Origin: Podocnemis expansa
Lineage: Eukaryota; Chordata; Testudines; Podocnemididae
DNA: 64,000 nucleotides
Assembly (NCBI GenBank): GCA_007922195.1
Contig: ML682038.1
Location: forward strand, 315,208 to 379,207
Reading direction: 5' to 3'
Of the stretch, positions 1-10,700 are shown piece after piece. Positions within the stretch are counted from its first letter, which is position 1. Every line of letters starts with the position of its first letter. Position numbers and translations under genes: made by a program. The notes below the pieces were generated by a model. It ran no database searches and was not told where the DNA came from. It saw nothing but the letters and a program-made list of their open reading frames with translations.

Positions 1-356
1 AGGTTTAGCATTGCCAAAAAAGCGTGCCGGTATTTCGAGATACCGGTGCACTTTTTCGAAAAAGCTAAACCCAACAGCTTTTTCAAAATACAAAGCCTTT
101 TTTCAAGATAGTTTTTTTTGAAAAAAAGCCATCTTTGGACGCAGCAAAGCCTTTTTTTTGAAAATGCCTGCCCATTTTTTCCATTGCCTTGCTTTTTTTT
201 TGAAAAAGAAAGTCTGATGGGAGCTGTCCCCGGACCGTTCTCCCAAAATAGCATTTTTGAAAAAAGTTATTTCAAGATAATTATTTCAAACATATTTTGA
301 AATAATTTTTTCGAAAAAAAGTTTTTTCAGAAATGGTAAGCAATGTAGATGCAGCC
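1..356. mobile_element. Harbinger-type MITE remnant, cut by window edge
   Basis: This block is packed with TTTTTCGAAAAA-like palindromes. It also has a near-perfect 28-bp inverted sequence at about 27-55, built on CCGGTA and TACCGG. It ends at 351-356 in GTAGATGCAGCC, whose reverse complement (GGCTGCATCTAC) resembles the GGCTGTGTCTACAC terminus of the Harbinger element at 6406. The other end lies outside the window, so the target duplication cannot be tested. The short reading frames inside are poly-Phe/Lys products of the A/T runs and not genes. Confidence 0.5.
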
Positions 357-3300
357 ATTCAGACCCCAATCTATGTAAGTGGCACATAAAGGTAATTATA
401 ATCTTGGCAAATTACCTGCATTAAGAAATACTTTGTTACATGAAATCCGAAAAGGTTTATTATGTAGCTATTTGGATGTCTTAAATTTTAACCCTTTCTA
501 CATACTAATTGTGCTTAATAGCCACAGGCCCACACTGGAAGCAGTATGCAGTTGTCCTCTGGAAGTGCATCATCTCTGGATATGTATGGGAAGTGCAACA
601 TCTCATGGGATTATGCAATATGTGTTCCTTTTCAGGACTGACTGTGGTTCTATCTTCTCCTCCACTTCTTCCCTTCTTCCTTTGGATTGTCTTTCACCAG
701 AACTCTCACTAGCAGAGATTGGACCCAGAATTTCAGAAAGCACAGGGACTGCAGTTGTTCTTGGTCCCTGCATGGATGGGAACGTAATGGGGATAAAAGT
801 ACTAATTTATCCATGGAACGTCCAGGCCAGCCATTATTTGGCCCTTAATGAAGTATTGTATCTTTCTCATACTCTTAATTCAACTTCTTTACCAACTCAA
901 TCTGCAATTTAATTAATTAGAGAGGGTTACTTTTCAGTAGATAAATTAAATGATTTTGGGAAGCTTTCTTCCTTTTTTATATGCCTGAAATGTAAAACTC
1001 AAATATGAACAGAATGCCATTTACTATCAGCAGATCAATTCCTAAATAGGAGGTGGATAATTATTGCTTTTAAAAAATGGACATTGTGGTTCTTTATCTT
1101 AAATTGCCTTTAAAGAGGAACAGCTATTTTTAATGTAATGGGTGAAACTTTCAAATGAATAATATTATGCCACTTCTACTCATTTTGAAAAACACCTTCC
1201 TCTTCATGCAGACCCAGTGGAGCACAGCCATAACTAAAGAATCCGGTACCCCTTAGAATAGCTGGCACCTGGAGCGATCAGTGGGGAATGTGCCCTTTAA
1301 TGGAGTGGCTCAATAGAGCTGCTCCGGCACTCCTGGAGCAAAGCCTTCCTTGCCCCGCCATAGTTACAGCTCTGCAGCGGGGCTACTGGTAGAGCAAAAA
1401 TGACACGGTTTGGCCAGAAAGACATAAATCCAGTTACCTGTTATTTATTTGTCATTTTTCTTGCCTCATTTGTTAAGTGATTATATTGTAGTTGTCTGCT
1501 TCCTTGTTGCTTGTCTTACATTGGATCCTGCAGCAAAGTCATACTACTGAATTTTTGATTGCAGCATACCTCTTACAACAGACTGATGTAATTAACTGTA
1601 GGGATTGTAACTCCATAGCATCAGCAAACTGAAGAAATAGAGCCGTGAGAGCACATGGAAATACAAATAACTGAATGACTGGCTGACTAAACTGCTTTTT
1701 AAAATGTCCTCTGGATTCAGACTTTATTCAGTGTGGAAGTCTGTCTTTTTATGGTGGCAATTAATTGTCAGTAATGGAAAAGAAGAGCTGTATTAATATA
1801 TTCATTAATTTTAGTTGAGTCATTAGAGATTACTAGTTTGATGGTCTATTAAAGGTTTATTTTAACAGCCTGCGCACAATAACTATGAATATGAAACTTA
1901 AATCAAGAGAACCTCTTATAGTGAAATATCCTCGCTGGAGTGTTCTTCGGCCCTAGTGTGACACAGTCACTTTAGTTGAGTTGTAAAATGTTCTGCATGC
2001 ACTTTAACAACAAGTGCATTCACCTTAATCAGAATCATTGCAGTTAAATATCAAGTGACCTGGCAGTGATTAAATACTTTAGGGTGTAGTCTTAGTTTGA
2101 TCCATGAAAATGATTTCTGCAACCACTAATAAAAGTAATACATGCTCATGAAGACAAGAATGTATCCTTTTAAGTCCTGCAGATAGACATAAGCAGTAGA
2201 ATGGCTGGGAGTGAAGGGTTATTTACACTGTAGCTTCTCCAGATAAATTACAGTGGTACACCTCATTTCCTTTATGTTAATTCAACAGAAGTAAGAACAT
2301 GGTCTGGAAGACTGATCACACCCACTTACAGACTAGATTTTTTGAATACTATTTAGAACTATTTAAATTGAATTGAAAAGGGGACTGAGTGTAAAGGAAT
2401 TTGAGGTTTATTTTGAATTGTTGTGTACATACGTACTGGTTTATAATTTAAGTTTAATCATCTATTGTAAAGGAAGGGAGATCTGGCATGGTTATGGAAG
2501 GGGTCTTCTTAAATCCCACAATTTTTGTGGGCTGGTGAGGGCTGGCAAATCAAAGTGTTGCAGGCTAGTGTAAAAGGAGCTGCAGCAGCAAGGATAGACA
2601 GGCTGTTGCTGGTGCTGAAGGAATACAAAGGGTTCTCTTGACTCATCAAAGGGCGAGGCAATACCACACATAGCTTAACACTGGCAGGGAGTGAGAATAA
2701 GGCTGTAGCTGGCTGTTGGGCCTGAATGAAGAAGAACCCTGAGGTAAGGATGAAGTGGCCATGGGAAAGTGGCCTAGGTAACTGAAAGCAGTAACAAGAA
2801 TATGGTGGTGCATATCTGCTATTCTTAGGATCCCTGAGCTGGGATCTGAAGTTGTGTGTGGGTCTGGGTCTCCCTTCAACCCTCATAAGCAGCTGGGCAA
2901 GTGGTCTAAGATTACATAGTGATAGGCCCCCTGGAAGGACCTCTGAACTACTTAATGGCTGAGCTGGACCAAGAAGAGCACACGTGAGGCAAGATCATTA
3001 CCTATAGGAAGGCAGCCCTTGGGTATGGCTCAATACCAGAGCTGGGCTAGTGTAAAGACACATCTTGCGAGAAGGGTGCCAGTGAGAGGTGAGGGCTACA
3101 CTGTTATACCTGATATGGTATTACCACCCTTGCTGGTGCTGGAGGCAGCACTGCATTCAGCATCTGGTGCCTGGCAAACAGCTGCTGCTTTCCATTGGCC
3201 CAGCTCAGAGGGTGGGTTGGAAGTAAGGGTAGCAGTGTTGTGGTGCCCCTACAATAGGTTTGAGACCCTCTGTTCTGTTGAGAATTCCCAGTTTGAGAAA

Positions 3301-4427
3301 CACTGTTTTTACCATGTAGTATATGGTAAAAATACACAACAGGTAAGATTTCACTGTCTGTAATGTGCTTTTCACAGCTGTGAATTTGAAAGACACCCTG
3401 TCATAGAGTTCCTGGTCCTCCACAGTTACTGGAGAGGAGCAGGATGTGTTGCAGGGGGATCTTAATAAACAGGTACTTAACTAATATTCATGAGCCACTG
3501 AGCCAATCTAGAGCTCTTTGAGTTGTTTGTCAAAAAATTTTGTAGCACACCTGCTCAGGCCTGATGGCACACCTGTGTGCCATGGCAGAAACACTGCTCT
3601 AGTTGTTTATTAAGCCATGACTCTTTCTGTTTATCATACTAAAATGTGGCCTCTTCTTGCACCTGCTTTAGAGCATTTGGAAGTGACCTATTGTGATATG
3701 GAACAACAAGACTGAGCTGATTCACATCCCTCTTTACAAGGGCCAAGTTTTGCTTGAATTATCATGCCTGTTGTCTCTGTGCTGGAGAAATTTAGCAGGG
3801 CCTTACCTAATGAGCCTCAGGCCCTCTTGCTGCCACCTCTCTTTCTCCTTCTCAAAGACTTCAAGGTCAGACAATACAAGTATGCAGATGACAGGCCACA
3901 GAGCCTCATGCATCCACTCCTTTCGCAGCCCAGAACCTCTTGCTGAATTCCAAAATCCTCAAATCAAAGTTTAAAAACTTCAAATTAGAGAATCCACCCT
4001 TTACTCTTGCCCAAACTAGCAAGCAGGGCCAGTGCAACACGGTAAGCATGGTAAGCGTTGCAGGGGGGCACCGACATTTGAGAGGCACCAAAATGCGCTG
4101 CGCTGCTGATGTCACTCATCTGCCAAGCCATAATCAATCTGCTATATTGCAGGGGGGTGCCAGAAACCCTAGCGCCAGTGCTGCCAGCAAGTGACCTAGG
4201 CCCCATGCTGCAGAGGAAGCATTAGTGTAGCTGAAAGGGGAGGGGCTATCTATTGTTTTCCCCAGATACGTTGAAGTGACACACTTCATTTGCTTCATGC
4301 AGCTTCAACAGAAGTGAAAACATCATCTGGGAGATTGATCCTTTAAAGATTTTAATCATATACACTGCATGGGAGGTATCATTTATTCATGTGATATTCA
4401 AAACATCACTCATCTCTCATCTGGTCT
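357..4427. other. Non-coding AT-rich DNA, no gene seen
   Basis: I see no coding signal, RNA gene or long recognisable transposon here. Reading frames are under 180 codons, lack low-complexity-free conserved motifs and overlap on both strands. Around 4030-4170 there is a small direct duplication: TTGCAGGGGGG occurs twice about 100 bp apart, next to GGCACC or GTGCC. The stretch at 1195-1400 is more GC-rich than its surroundings and may be an old unrecognised repeat. Confidence 0.55.
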
Positions 4428-4822
4428 TTCTAGTGCAGGGGTCAGCGACCCGAGGTACAGGTGCCAAAGTTGGCACATGTGCCTAGTCCCAGTGGCACAC
4501 AGGGCTCCCAGCGCTGCGGCTGCTCCCCCCGTTTGCCCCGCCCCCAGGGAGGTCTGGGGCCACAAGAGCCACATGCATGCTGCAGCTCCTGTCCCCTCCT
4601 AGCCTCACTCTCCAGCTGGAGGGTGAGGCCAGCAGGGAAAAACAGTCACCGTGGTTCCTGGCTCCACTCCCCAACAAGGGGGTGGTGATCTGGGAAAAGG
4701 CACTGCTACATGCTGTGGCTCCTGATCCTAGCTTGGGCACCTGCTGCCCTCCCGCTGGGACCTGCTGAAGGTTGGGGGTTTGTGGCTGGTGCCAGCAACA
4801 GCTGCTGACCCCTGTCCTAGTG
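4428..4822. mobile_element. hAT non-autonomous element with 8-bp TSD
   Basis: The terminal inverted repeats are CAGGGGTCAGCGACC at 4436 and GCTGACCCCTG ending at 4814. They begin with the CAGGGGT typical of many hAT elements. The flanks TTCTAGTG (4428-4435) and TCCTAGTG (4815-4822) match at 7 of 8 bases, the hAT target-duplication length. The 379-bp interior is GC-rich and has no transposase, so mobility would depend on a transposase supplied in trans. Overlapping reading frames in it are shadows. Confidence 0.85.
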
Positions 4823-5265
4823 GGATCCTGCCCATGGAGCAAAGCTTTCCCCAAGTAGGCCCCTGCTCCCTGCAGGCCTTCTGCCTTTAGGAGCTCTGAA
4901 GAGCTACTCAGTCCAGGCCTCTACGGTGCCACCTATCTGTCATCTTCTTCCCTTTTAACAGAGCACTCACTTCCGGATCTGCTCTCCCTGGACTGTCACC
5001 TGAATGGTCACAGGCTGTTCATATATTTCCCTGCTTCTCACTCACATAACCCTTAAAATCCCACTCCTTCCACCATGGGAGGTGAGCTATACCTGTCATA
5101 GGCTAGGCTGAACTCTAAACTCCCTTAAGGGTCAGCTCACTCTGTAAGCAAGAACATAATTTCTATGTCAAACACTTGGGCTTAAGGAATCTGGAGAAGT
5201 GTGACATATTCCTGGTTAGGCCATTAGCTTATTGAGAGATCTTGAGCAAATCACTGCATCTTGTT
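4823..5265. other. Unique spacer, nothing recognised
   Basis: Mixed-composition DNA between two hAT insertions. No coding potential, repeat or regulatory signature is recognised. Confidence 0.5.
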
Positions 5266-5715
5266 CTTACCCCCAGGGGCGTTGCTGTCCCAGGAAAGGA
5301 GCCAGGGCACTGGCCCAGGCCCCACCCCCTACCTGGAAGTCACGCCCCCTGGTCACAGGCCATGCCCCTGGCTGGGGCCGGGGCCGGGAGTGGCCGCCGC
5401 AGCTGTGGGCGGCTGGGCCCCAGATCCCCGACCAGGGACTGGGCTGGGAATGGCCACAGACAGCTGGGCCCCAGATCCCTGGCTCGGGCTGGGGCCGGGA
5501 GTGGCCGCAGCAGCCACGGGTGGCTGGGCCCTGGATCCCCGGCCACGGACGGGGCCAGAGTGGCCGGAGTTGCCGCAGGTGGCTGGGCCCTGGATCTCCG
5601 GCCCGATTGAGCTAGAGACTTGTAGAGGCGGGGCCCTGCTAGACCCGGGGCACTGGTGCCAGGATTCAGGCATGGGCCCCATGTGCCTGGCGCCAATGAT
5701 GCCCCTGGTTGCCCC
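5266..5715. mobile_element. GC-rich hAT element, family A copy 1
   Basis: The termini are CAGGGGCGTTGCTG (from 5274) and its imperfect inverse CCAATGATGCCCCTG (to 5707). They are flanked by CTTACCCC (5266-5273) and GTTGCCCC (5708-5715), which match at 6 of 8. The interior repeats a roughly 50-60 bp module built on GCTGGGCCC, GATCCC and GGCCGG, giving several overlapping Pro/Gly/Ala/Trp-rich reading frames that are composition artefacts. The same family recurs at 7300-7890, 13558-13889 and 25596-26147. Confidence 0.8.
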
Positions 5716-5925
5716 ATCTGTGAAATGGGGTTGACAATACTTCTTTATACACTGCTGTGAGATCTAAAGATAAAAGGAGCTATTCTTAGTTTAGCATTTA
5801 CCAAAATGGGACGGCCAGCATGATGCCAAAACAAAAGGAAAGTAATTCATTGTATTTTAAATAAGAAAAAATAGCCAATATAGTGGCGCTCATGTGTAAG
5901 GCCCTCTGTTGGGGGGGGGGCAGCA
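5716..5925. other. Spacer
   Basis: Unremarkable AT-rich spacer ending in a G10 run at about 5911-5920. Nothing is recognised. Confidence 0.5.
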
Positions 5926-6090
5926 CCTGGGTCAGGGCAGTACAGCCTGCTGACCCCAGAGTCAATGACACAGTTCAGGCAGCCCTTGGGTCAGGGTGGT
6001 ACAGTCTACTGGCCCCCAAGTCAATTACTTAGTCACTATGTGGCCCTTGGGTTAGGGCAGCATGGTCTAATGGCAACCACAGCAATAATG
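5926..6090. repeat. Tandem repeat, about 60-bp unit, nearly three copies
   Basis: The motif CTGGGTCAGGGCAGTACAG recurs with drift at about 5926, 5984 and 6045, each followed by a diverged CTG(G/A)CCCCA-AGTCAAT segment. The period is 58-61 bp. The third copy decays after about 45 bp. This may be part of an old LTR or a minisatellite; no open frame runs through it. Confidence 0.6.
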
Positions 6091-6402
6091 GGACAGGGTG
6101 GTCCATGACAGATGTGGTGTCCTAGTAGGAGGGCTCAGGCCCACCTGCTCCACTGAGCCCCAGCCCAGGGTCCTCTCAGTGCTGGGGTTACGGCTCCAAG
6201 TCAGCAGGGATCCAGACCACAAAACACTGACATGTCCCCTGTAATACCCCCAGTCCTCCCTTCGAGGCCCCCGGGCTACTTCCTATCCGGTAGGTTGTGG
6301 CAATTCTTTCACAAGTCTCCAGAGGCCATCAGATCTTGAGCATCTATCTCCAGATGGTTCCTTGGCCATATCAGCTCATCAGTGATGGTTCCTAGGTCAC
6401 GT
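6091..6402. other. Spacer before Harbinger element
   Basis: Moderately GC-rich DNA with no coding signal. It could be the remainder of the element that carries the tandem repeat at 5926-6090. Confidence 0.4.
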
Positions 6403-6769
6403 CTAGGCTGTGTCTACACGGCACTTTCCTTTCGAAACAACAGCCGTTGTTCTGAAAGAAAAAGCGCAATGTCCAAATGACGTTACGTTATTCCAAATGG
6501 ATGGGACTCGTTGTTTTGAAATAATGATCGTTGTTTCAAAAGGTTCAAAACTGGTCCACTTTCGAAACAATGAACCGAAATGGCTGTTTCGAAACAACGG
6601 GTCCAAAACCCGTTATTTCGAAACAACATTGTTTCGAAAGCAGTTTGGAGGGTGACCTTCTTCCTCCCAGGGTGCCGTGGACCAGGAAGTGTCCTCCTAG
6701 CTTGTGCCTTCTGCTGCCAGCTTGTGAAGATGGGCTATGGCTGAGGGACAAGCAACCCCTTCACAGGGA

Positions 6770-7026
6770 TGGCCCACACCACTGTAGGTGCCTGCAGGAC
6801 TCTGCAGAGGCATACATTAGCGCCAGAGAGCCAGAGGGGGCCCCCACCGAAGCTGAAGAGCCCCTGGAGGTGGGCGAGAGCAGCCACCCGAGTACGGCTC
6901 CACCCACCAGCCCTGAGTTCATCCCCGAACAGGAGCCCCAGACTAGCAGCCCTGAAGAGCCCCCAGAGGAGCAGGAGGCAGCAGAGTCCAACGGGACATC
7001 ACGCCGGACATCAGGCATCCCAGTTG
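6770..7026 (+). pseudogene. Harbinger SANT/Myb-like gene, exon 1 remnant
   Basis: This frame (within a longer open stretch at 6531-7235) reads an acidic, Pro/Glu-rich segment (…EPEGAPTEAEEPLEVGESS…) resembling the linker of the accessory DNA-binding protein that PIF/Harbinger elements encode next to their transposase. The SANT/Myb helix region expected before it is missing, so the exon is internally deleted. The exon ends at 7026 exactly before GTAAGTG, a strong splice donor, leaving phase 1. Exon 2 at 8101 starts in the compatible phase. In known Harbinger elements this protein helps bring the transposase to the nucleus and to DNA (family knowledge). The copy cannot be functional without its DNA-binding domain. 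Confidence 0.55.
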
Positions 7027-8100
7027 GTAAGTGTCCCCCCCCCCCCCCACAAGGCAGGGACGCCCTGGAGTGCAGGGCATGGGTCCTGAGGATGGCACAG
7101 CCCTGGGATGGTGGGGCTCAGGCCGGGGGGAGGAGGGCACACACTCTCCTCTGCAGGCATGCTGCAGGGAGGCATGTGGAGACAGGGTCCCATGCCCAAG
7201 CAGGATGGGGGTCCCTCAGCGCAGGATGGCAATAGGCAAACTTGGCAGCATGCATGGCAGAGAGCCTTCAGCCAGCACGGCTGTCACATGGCTCAGGAGC
7301 AGGGGTGTCGCTGGCGTTGGGCACGCTGGGGCACGTGCCCAGGGTCCCAACGCCAATGCCCTGGATCTCCGGCCCAATTGGACCGGGGATCCAGGGCCTG
7401 ATCCCTGGCCGGCCACGGCCGTGATGGCTCTGTCCCCGGCCGGGGATCCGGGGCCTGGCTGACCGCCCAGCAGGCCCCGCCCCTGGCCAGGGATAGGGCC
7501 AGGGGGAGGCCATGCCACCGCGGGCAGGCCAGAAGTGGCCACTGGAGGCCAGGCCCGTGACCGCGACCAAGGGCAGGCAGGTCCCCGATCCCTGGCTGGG
7601 GATGGAGTTGCCGTGGCCGCCGGCGGCCAGGCCCCGGATCTCCGGCTGGGGATCCGGGGCCTGGCCGGCTGCTTGCGGTGGCCCCATCCCCGGCCGGGGA
7701 TCAGAGGCCTGGCCGCCTGCGGCTGCAGGCCCGGCCTCCAGCGACCACTTCTGGCCAGGCCACACCGCGGCCTAGCTGCCCGTGGTGGCGCGGCCCTTTC
7801 CCTGGCCAGGGGGCAGGGTCTTCCGGCTGGGGGCAGGGGCGGGGGCTGGGCCCGTGCCCCGGGTCCCTCCCTGCCCCAGCACCAGCTCTGCTCAGGAGAC
7901 TTCCTGGGCCACATGCTGCTGAGAACAACTCACTATCTACCATGGGCCACGAGGCCCTGTGCCCCTTAATTGCAGTGTACAGAGCCCACCCAGCCTTGGA
8001 ATCCTGTTAGGTGTCAGGGCAGGGGTGTTTGCACCTCACAGGCTGCACACACCAAGGCTAGCAGGCTGACACCTAACCGTTCTCCCTTTTGCCCCTGCAG
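7027..8100 (+). other. Probable intron of Harbinger SANT gene
   Basis: It begins GTAAGTG at 7027 and ends in a pyrimidine-rich tract followed by CCCCTGCAG at 8092-8100. The phases on both sides agree. The intron holds a complete hAT insertion (7292-7898), so its original length would have been about 470 bp. That is close to the 468 bp inferred for the equivalent intron of the second Harbinger (38113-38580). Confidence 0.55.
7292..7898. mobile_element. GC-rich hAT element, family A copy 2 (perfect TSD)
   Basis: CTCAGGAG is present at 7292-7299 and again at 7891-7898, an exact 8-bp target duplication. The insert begins CAGGGGTGTCGCTG (7300) and ends AGCACCAGCTCTG (7890). It is inverted relative to copy 1. 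The interior has the family's GGATC(C/T)CCGGCCGGGG-type modules and is CpG-rich. It sits in the intron of the Harbinger SANT gene, so it arrived after the Harbinger. It has no transposase. The large Ala/Pro/Arg-rich frames on both strands are shadows of the module. Confidence 0.9.
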
Positions 8101-8553
8101 CTCGTCCACCCACCCGCCGGCTTTCTCCTAGGAGCCTGCCACTGGCTCCCAGGAGGAGGAGGCGAGCCCACCTGACACAGGATGAAATCCTCGCGGCCAC
8201 ACTACAACTCGGCCAGCAGTCAGAGGACTCAACCCAGGCGTGGCGCCTGGAGCAGGCCAGGTGACAGGATGCCACGGTCCAGCAGCTGCAGCAGGCCGCC
8301 GACACAGATGACTGCATTGTGGCAGCAATGGAGCGACAGGCGGCAGCGCTGGAGCGCCAGGCTATGGTGCTCGAAAATATTCATATCGAGCTCCAGCGCC
8401 GAATGTCGCACCTTGCCCCCCAGCCTGGCACTGCCCCTGCTGCTGCTGCTGCTGTGCCCAGGGACCCAGCTGCCCCTCACCGCCTGCACCCAGGGTGGCC
8501 TCAACGAAGGCTGTGGTGCTGTGGGCCCTAGCACAGGGGCGGCTCCCTCCTAA
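8101..8553 (+). pseudogene. Harbinger SANT/Myb-like gene, exon 2
   Basis: After the acceptor at 8100 the phase-compatible frame reads an Arg-rich segment (RPPTRRLSPRSL…RRRRRAHLTQDE). It then reads a helical, Gln/Glu/Leu-rich stretch that includes AAMERQAAALERQAMVLENI, typical of the C-terminal coiled-coil tail of Harbinger SANT proteins. One in-frame TGA at 8262-8264 (CAGGCCAGG-TGA) interrupts it, plausibly a decayed CGA. A Pro/Ala-rich end follows, and AATAAA lies downstream at 8741. Non-functional because of the stop and the deleted exon 1. Confidence 0.55.
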
Positions 8554-8740
8554 AATGCCCCCCCCCCAGTTGTCCCCAGACCCCCACCCCACATCCCTGT
8601 GTCCCCAGTTGGAAACCCCCACCCGCACATCCCCTGCCGCCATTTTGAAACCCCCACCCCACATGCCTGTGTCCCCAGTTGTGCCCCCACTCAACCCTTC
8701 CTGTCTCCCCAGTTCTGCCTTACCATACCCCGTTGTTGTA

Positions 8741-8785
8741 AATAAAAACAATTCACCCATGTTCAAAGTTGTTACATGTTTTATT
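8741..8785. promoter_or_regulatory. Overlapping convergent polyadenylation signals
   Basis: AATAAA on plus (8741-8746) faces AATAAA on minus (8780-8785). The second Harbinger has the same layout at 40248-40253 and 40280-40285. This fits two convergent genes, SANT on plus and transposase on minus, sharing one terminator zone. Confidence 0.5.
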
Positions 8786-8960
8786 GGGTTGGCTTCAGGG
8801 TGTGGGTGGGCTGGGTGGCAGATGGCTGGGGCAGAAAGGGGGAGCGGGTGGTGTGGTGGGGCTCACATGGCGATGTGGGTGGCATCGATGATCCCCCCAC
8901 ACACTGGAAAGCCCAGGGCACATCAGGTAGTGCAGGTGGGCCAAGCCGTTCTCTACCAAC

Positions 8961-9052
8961 AGATTCTCAGCTGTGATTCAGCCACTTTGAGCTGTATTAC
9001 CAACAGAATCTAGCTGTAGAGCAGGAATGTCCAACCCCTTTAAGATCACCCT
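8961..9052. other. Short spacer, possible split hAT end
   Basis: It contains GCAGGAATGTCCAACCCC (9020s), similar to a hAT terminus, cut off by the MITE that starts at 9056. No matching other end was found, so no element is claimed. Confidence 0.3.
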
Positions 9053-9463
9053 ATAGGGTGTGTTCACACAGCAGTCTTATTTCGAAACAACAAAGGTTGT
9101 TTCGAAATAAGAAGCGCCATGCTCACATGATGTACTGTTGTTTTGAAACAATGGGTTCCATTGTTTCGAAACAACAGCATTGTTTCGAAACAACTTAAAC
9201 CCCATTTGGTGACGAAACAACGTTGTTTTGAAATGATTGTTTCGAAAGAATCCCATCTGAACATATTATTTCGAAACGACAGTGACTCGTTTCAAAATAA
9301 CTGTTGTCCGAACATGCTATTTCGCTTTAAGCTTTTTTCCTTAATTCGAATTAACATTTTCTTAATTCGAATTAATTTATTTCAAAATAACACCTTATTT
9401 TGATACAAGTTGTTTCGAAACAATTTGTATCGAAATAACCCCCTGTGTGTGAACATAGCCATA
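9053..9463. mobile_element. TTCGAA-rich Harbinger MITE, family B copy 1
   Basis: The ends are GGGTGTGTTCACAC (9056) and GTGTGAACATAGCC (to 9460), flanked by ATA on both sides: a 3-bp duplication as expected for PIF/Harbinger. The interior holds about a dozen TTTCGAAA(C/T) palindromes and a TTAATTCGAATTAA pair. The element matches, in inverted orientation, the copy at 45765-46167. It encodes nothing; reading frames through it are Phe/Asn-rich shadows. Confidence 0.85.
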
Positions 9464-9581
9464 GCGTTAATCTGATTTTTATAGATCTGATTTATTATAG
9501 GCTCACCACTGATCTGACCAGGAGATGCTTAGGTTCTTGTCCCAAAAGCAGGCTACAGAATTGAAGTATGATGAGAGTTCC

Positions 9582-9807
9582 ATACTTTGTATTAAGTTCC
9601 AAAGGGATAGTCATGTTAGTCTAGTTAAGCAAAACAAGCAAGGAGTCCTGTGACACTTTAAGATGAACAAATTTATTTATTGCATGAGCTTTCATGGGAG
9701 GAAATCCCACTTCATGTTCTAAGCATCTGAAAAAAGTATCTGAAAGCTCATGCAATAAAGAAATTTGTTCATCTTTAAGTGCCACAGGACTCCTTGTTAT
9801 ACTTTGT
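9582..9807. mobile_element. Penelope-like element, hairpin insertion with TSD
   Basis: ATACTTTGT occurs at 9582-9590 and again at 9799-9807. Between them lies the PLE terminal sequence starting AGTTCCAAAGGGATAG, then CAAGGAGTCCTGTG, GCATGAGCTTTCATGGGAGG and ATCCCACTTCATG. After a short middle, the same sequence returns in inverted order (GAAAGCTCATGCAATAAA … GCCACAGGACTCCTTG). The two arms form a hairpin and only the left arm keeps the outer roughly 40 bp. Assignment to Penelope-like elements rests on the longer copy at 22029, which carries the endonuclease. Confidence 0.85.
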
Positions 9808-10700
9808 GCAGACTCTCAAGGTGTATGGCAAGGATATTTACACTGAGGACAAAGCTAGGCTTTATACATTTTTGTTGAAATAGATGACAGAGTTATTAAA
9901 GCTGCAAACCAGAACCCTGAAGATATAATACAGTTCTACAGACACTTGTTGTACCATCCCTTTAGCAAAGCTACTTAAACTAGCATACTCAAATCTTTCC
10001 GAGGGGACCTGGTAGTAGGAGACATGACCAGCCTCATCTCTGGCATGCCAAAATGGTTTTGATGGTCCCATTTCCTCAGCTCCAAGATGGCAGAGGTCAG
10101 GGTTGAATGTTGAGTAATTATGCTGTATTGTTAAGTGCAGAGAAGGGGAGAGGGAAGACCACTCTTACAGGATCTTGGCACTATCCTGAATATTCATGGC
10201 AATGCCCAACCTTCTATGTCCAAATCTTAGTTCATCATTCAAATATATCTTAGGATAGATATTCTCTACTGGCTAACATATTTGCATATTAATGACATGT
10301 ATATATATTAATTTCAATTATTTCAAAGTTTAAACTATTATCTTTAGCTTGAACTGTTACTTTCAAATTCTCTGCAGTGTACCTCATGGCTACCATTATG
10401 TTCCAGAATTTTGCTAAACACATTTAGTTCCTCAGAGTTTAAAAGAGGTAACTAGTAGGCCATTTATCTATGCCAGAGGTTACAAACAGTTATGCTAATT
10501 TACTCCAGTGAATCATCAAGTATACAGTCATATAGGTTCTTTGTATTATAGCCAAATATAATAAAACAATGTGTACTAGAATTATTCAGTACAAAAAATA
10601 GACAAAATATACTCAGATTTATATGGAATAAACAGATTATATAATATTACAAGGTTGCAGGCTAGTCCCAAGGAATACAGTGGTATGGAGGATTTACTAG
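9808..10700. other. Unique AT-rich DNA, nothing recognised
   Basis: No gene, RNA or repeat recognised. Reading frames of 69-70 codons on the minus strand lack any conserved features. Confidence 0.5.

Larger units (their letters stand above)
6406..8960 (+). mobile_element. Decayed PIF/Harbinger transposon with SANT gene remnant
   Basis: The left end GGCTGTGTCTACACGG starts at 6406 after CTA, and the first 240 bp carry repeated TTTCGAAA palindromes. The segment from about 6650 (CTTCTTCCTCCCAG) is alignable by eye with the start of the gene region of the larger Harbinger at about 37400. It then carries the spliced SANT-type gene and a plus-strand AATAAA at 8741-8746. A minus-strand AATAAA lies at 8780-8785, where the convergent transposase gene should end. 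The transposase half and the right terminus are not visible, so the right boundary is approximate. A hAT has inserted in the intron at 7292-7898. Confidence 0.65.

Noticed and set aside
379..912. 177-codon plus-strand open frame
   Set aside because: No conserved motif, AT-rich context, overlapped by another frame, and no splice or promoter context that would support an exon.
5232..5734. Several overlapping 110-157 codon frames on both strands, also at 7216-7969 and 25571-26254
   Set aside because: All lie in the repeated GC-rich modules of hAT family A. They are Pro/Ala/Gly/Trp-rich, mirror each other on both strands and reflect the repeat period.
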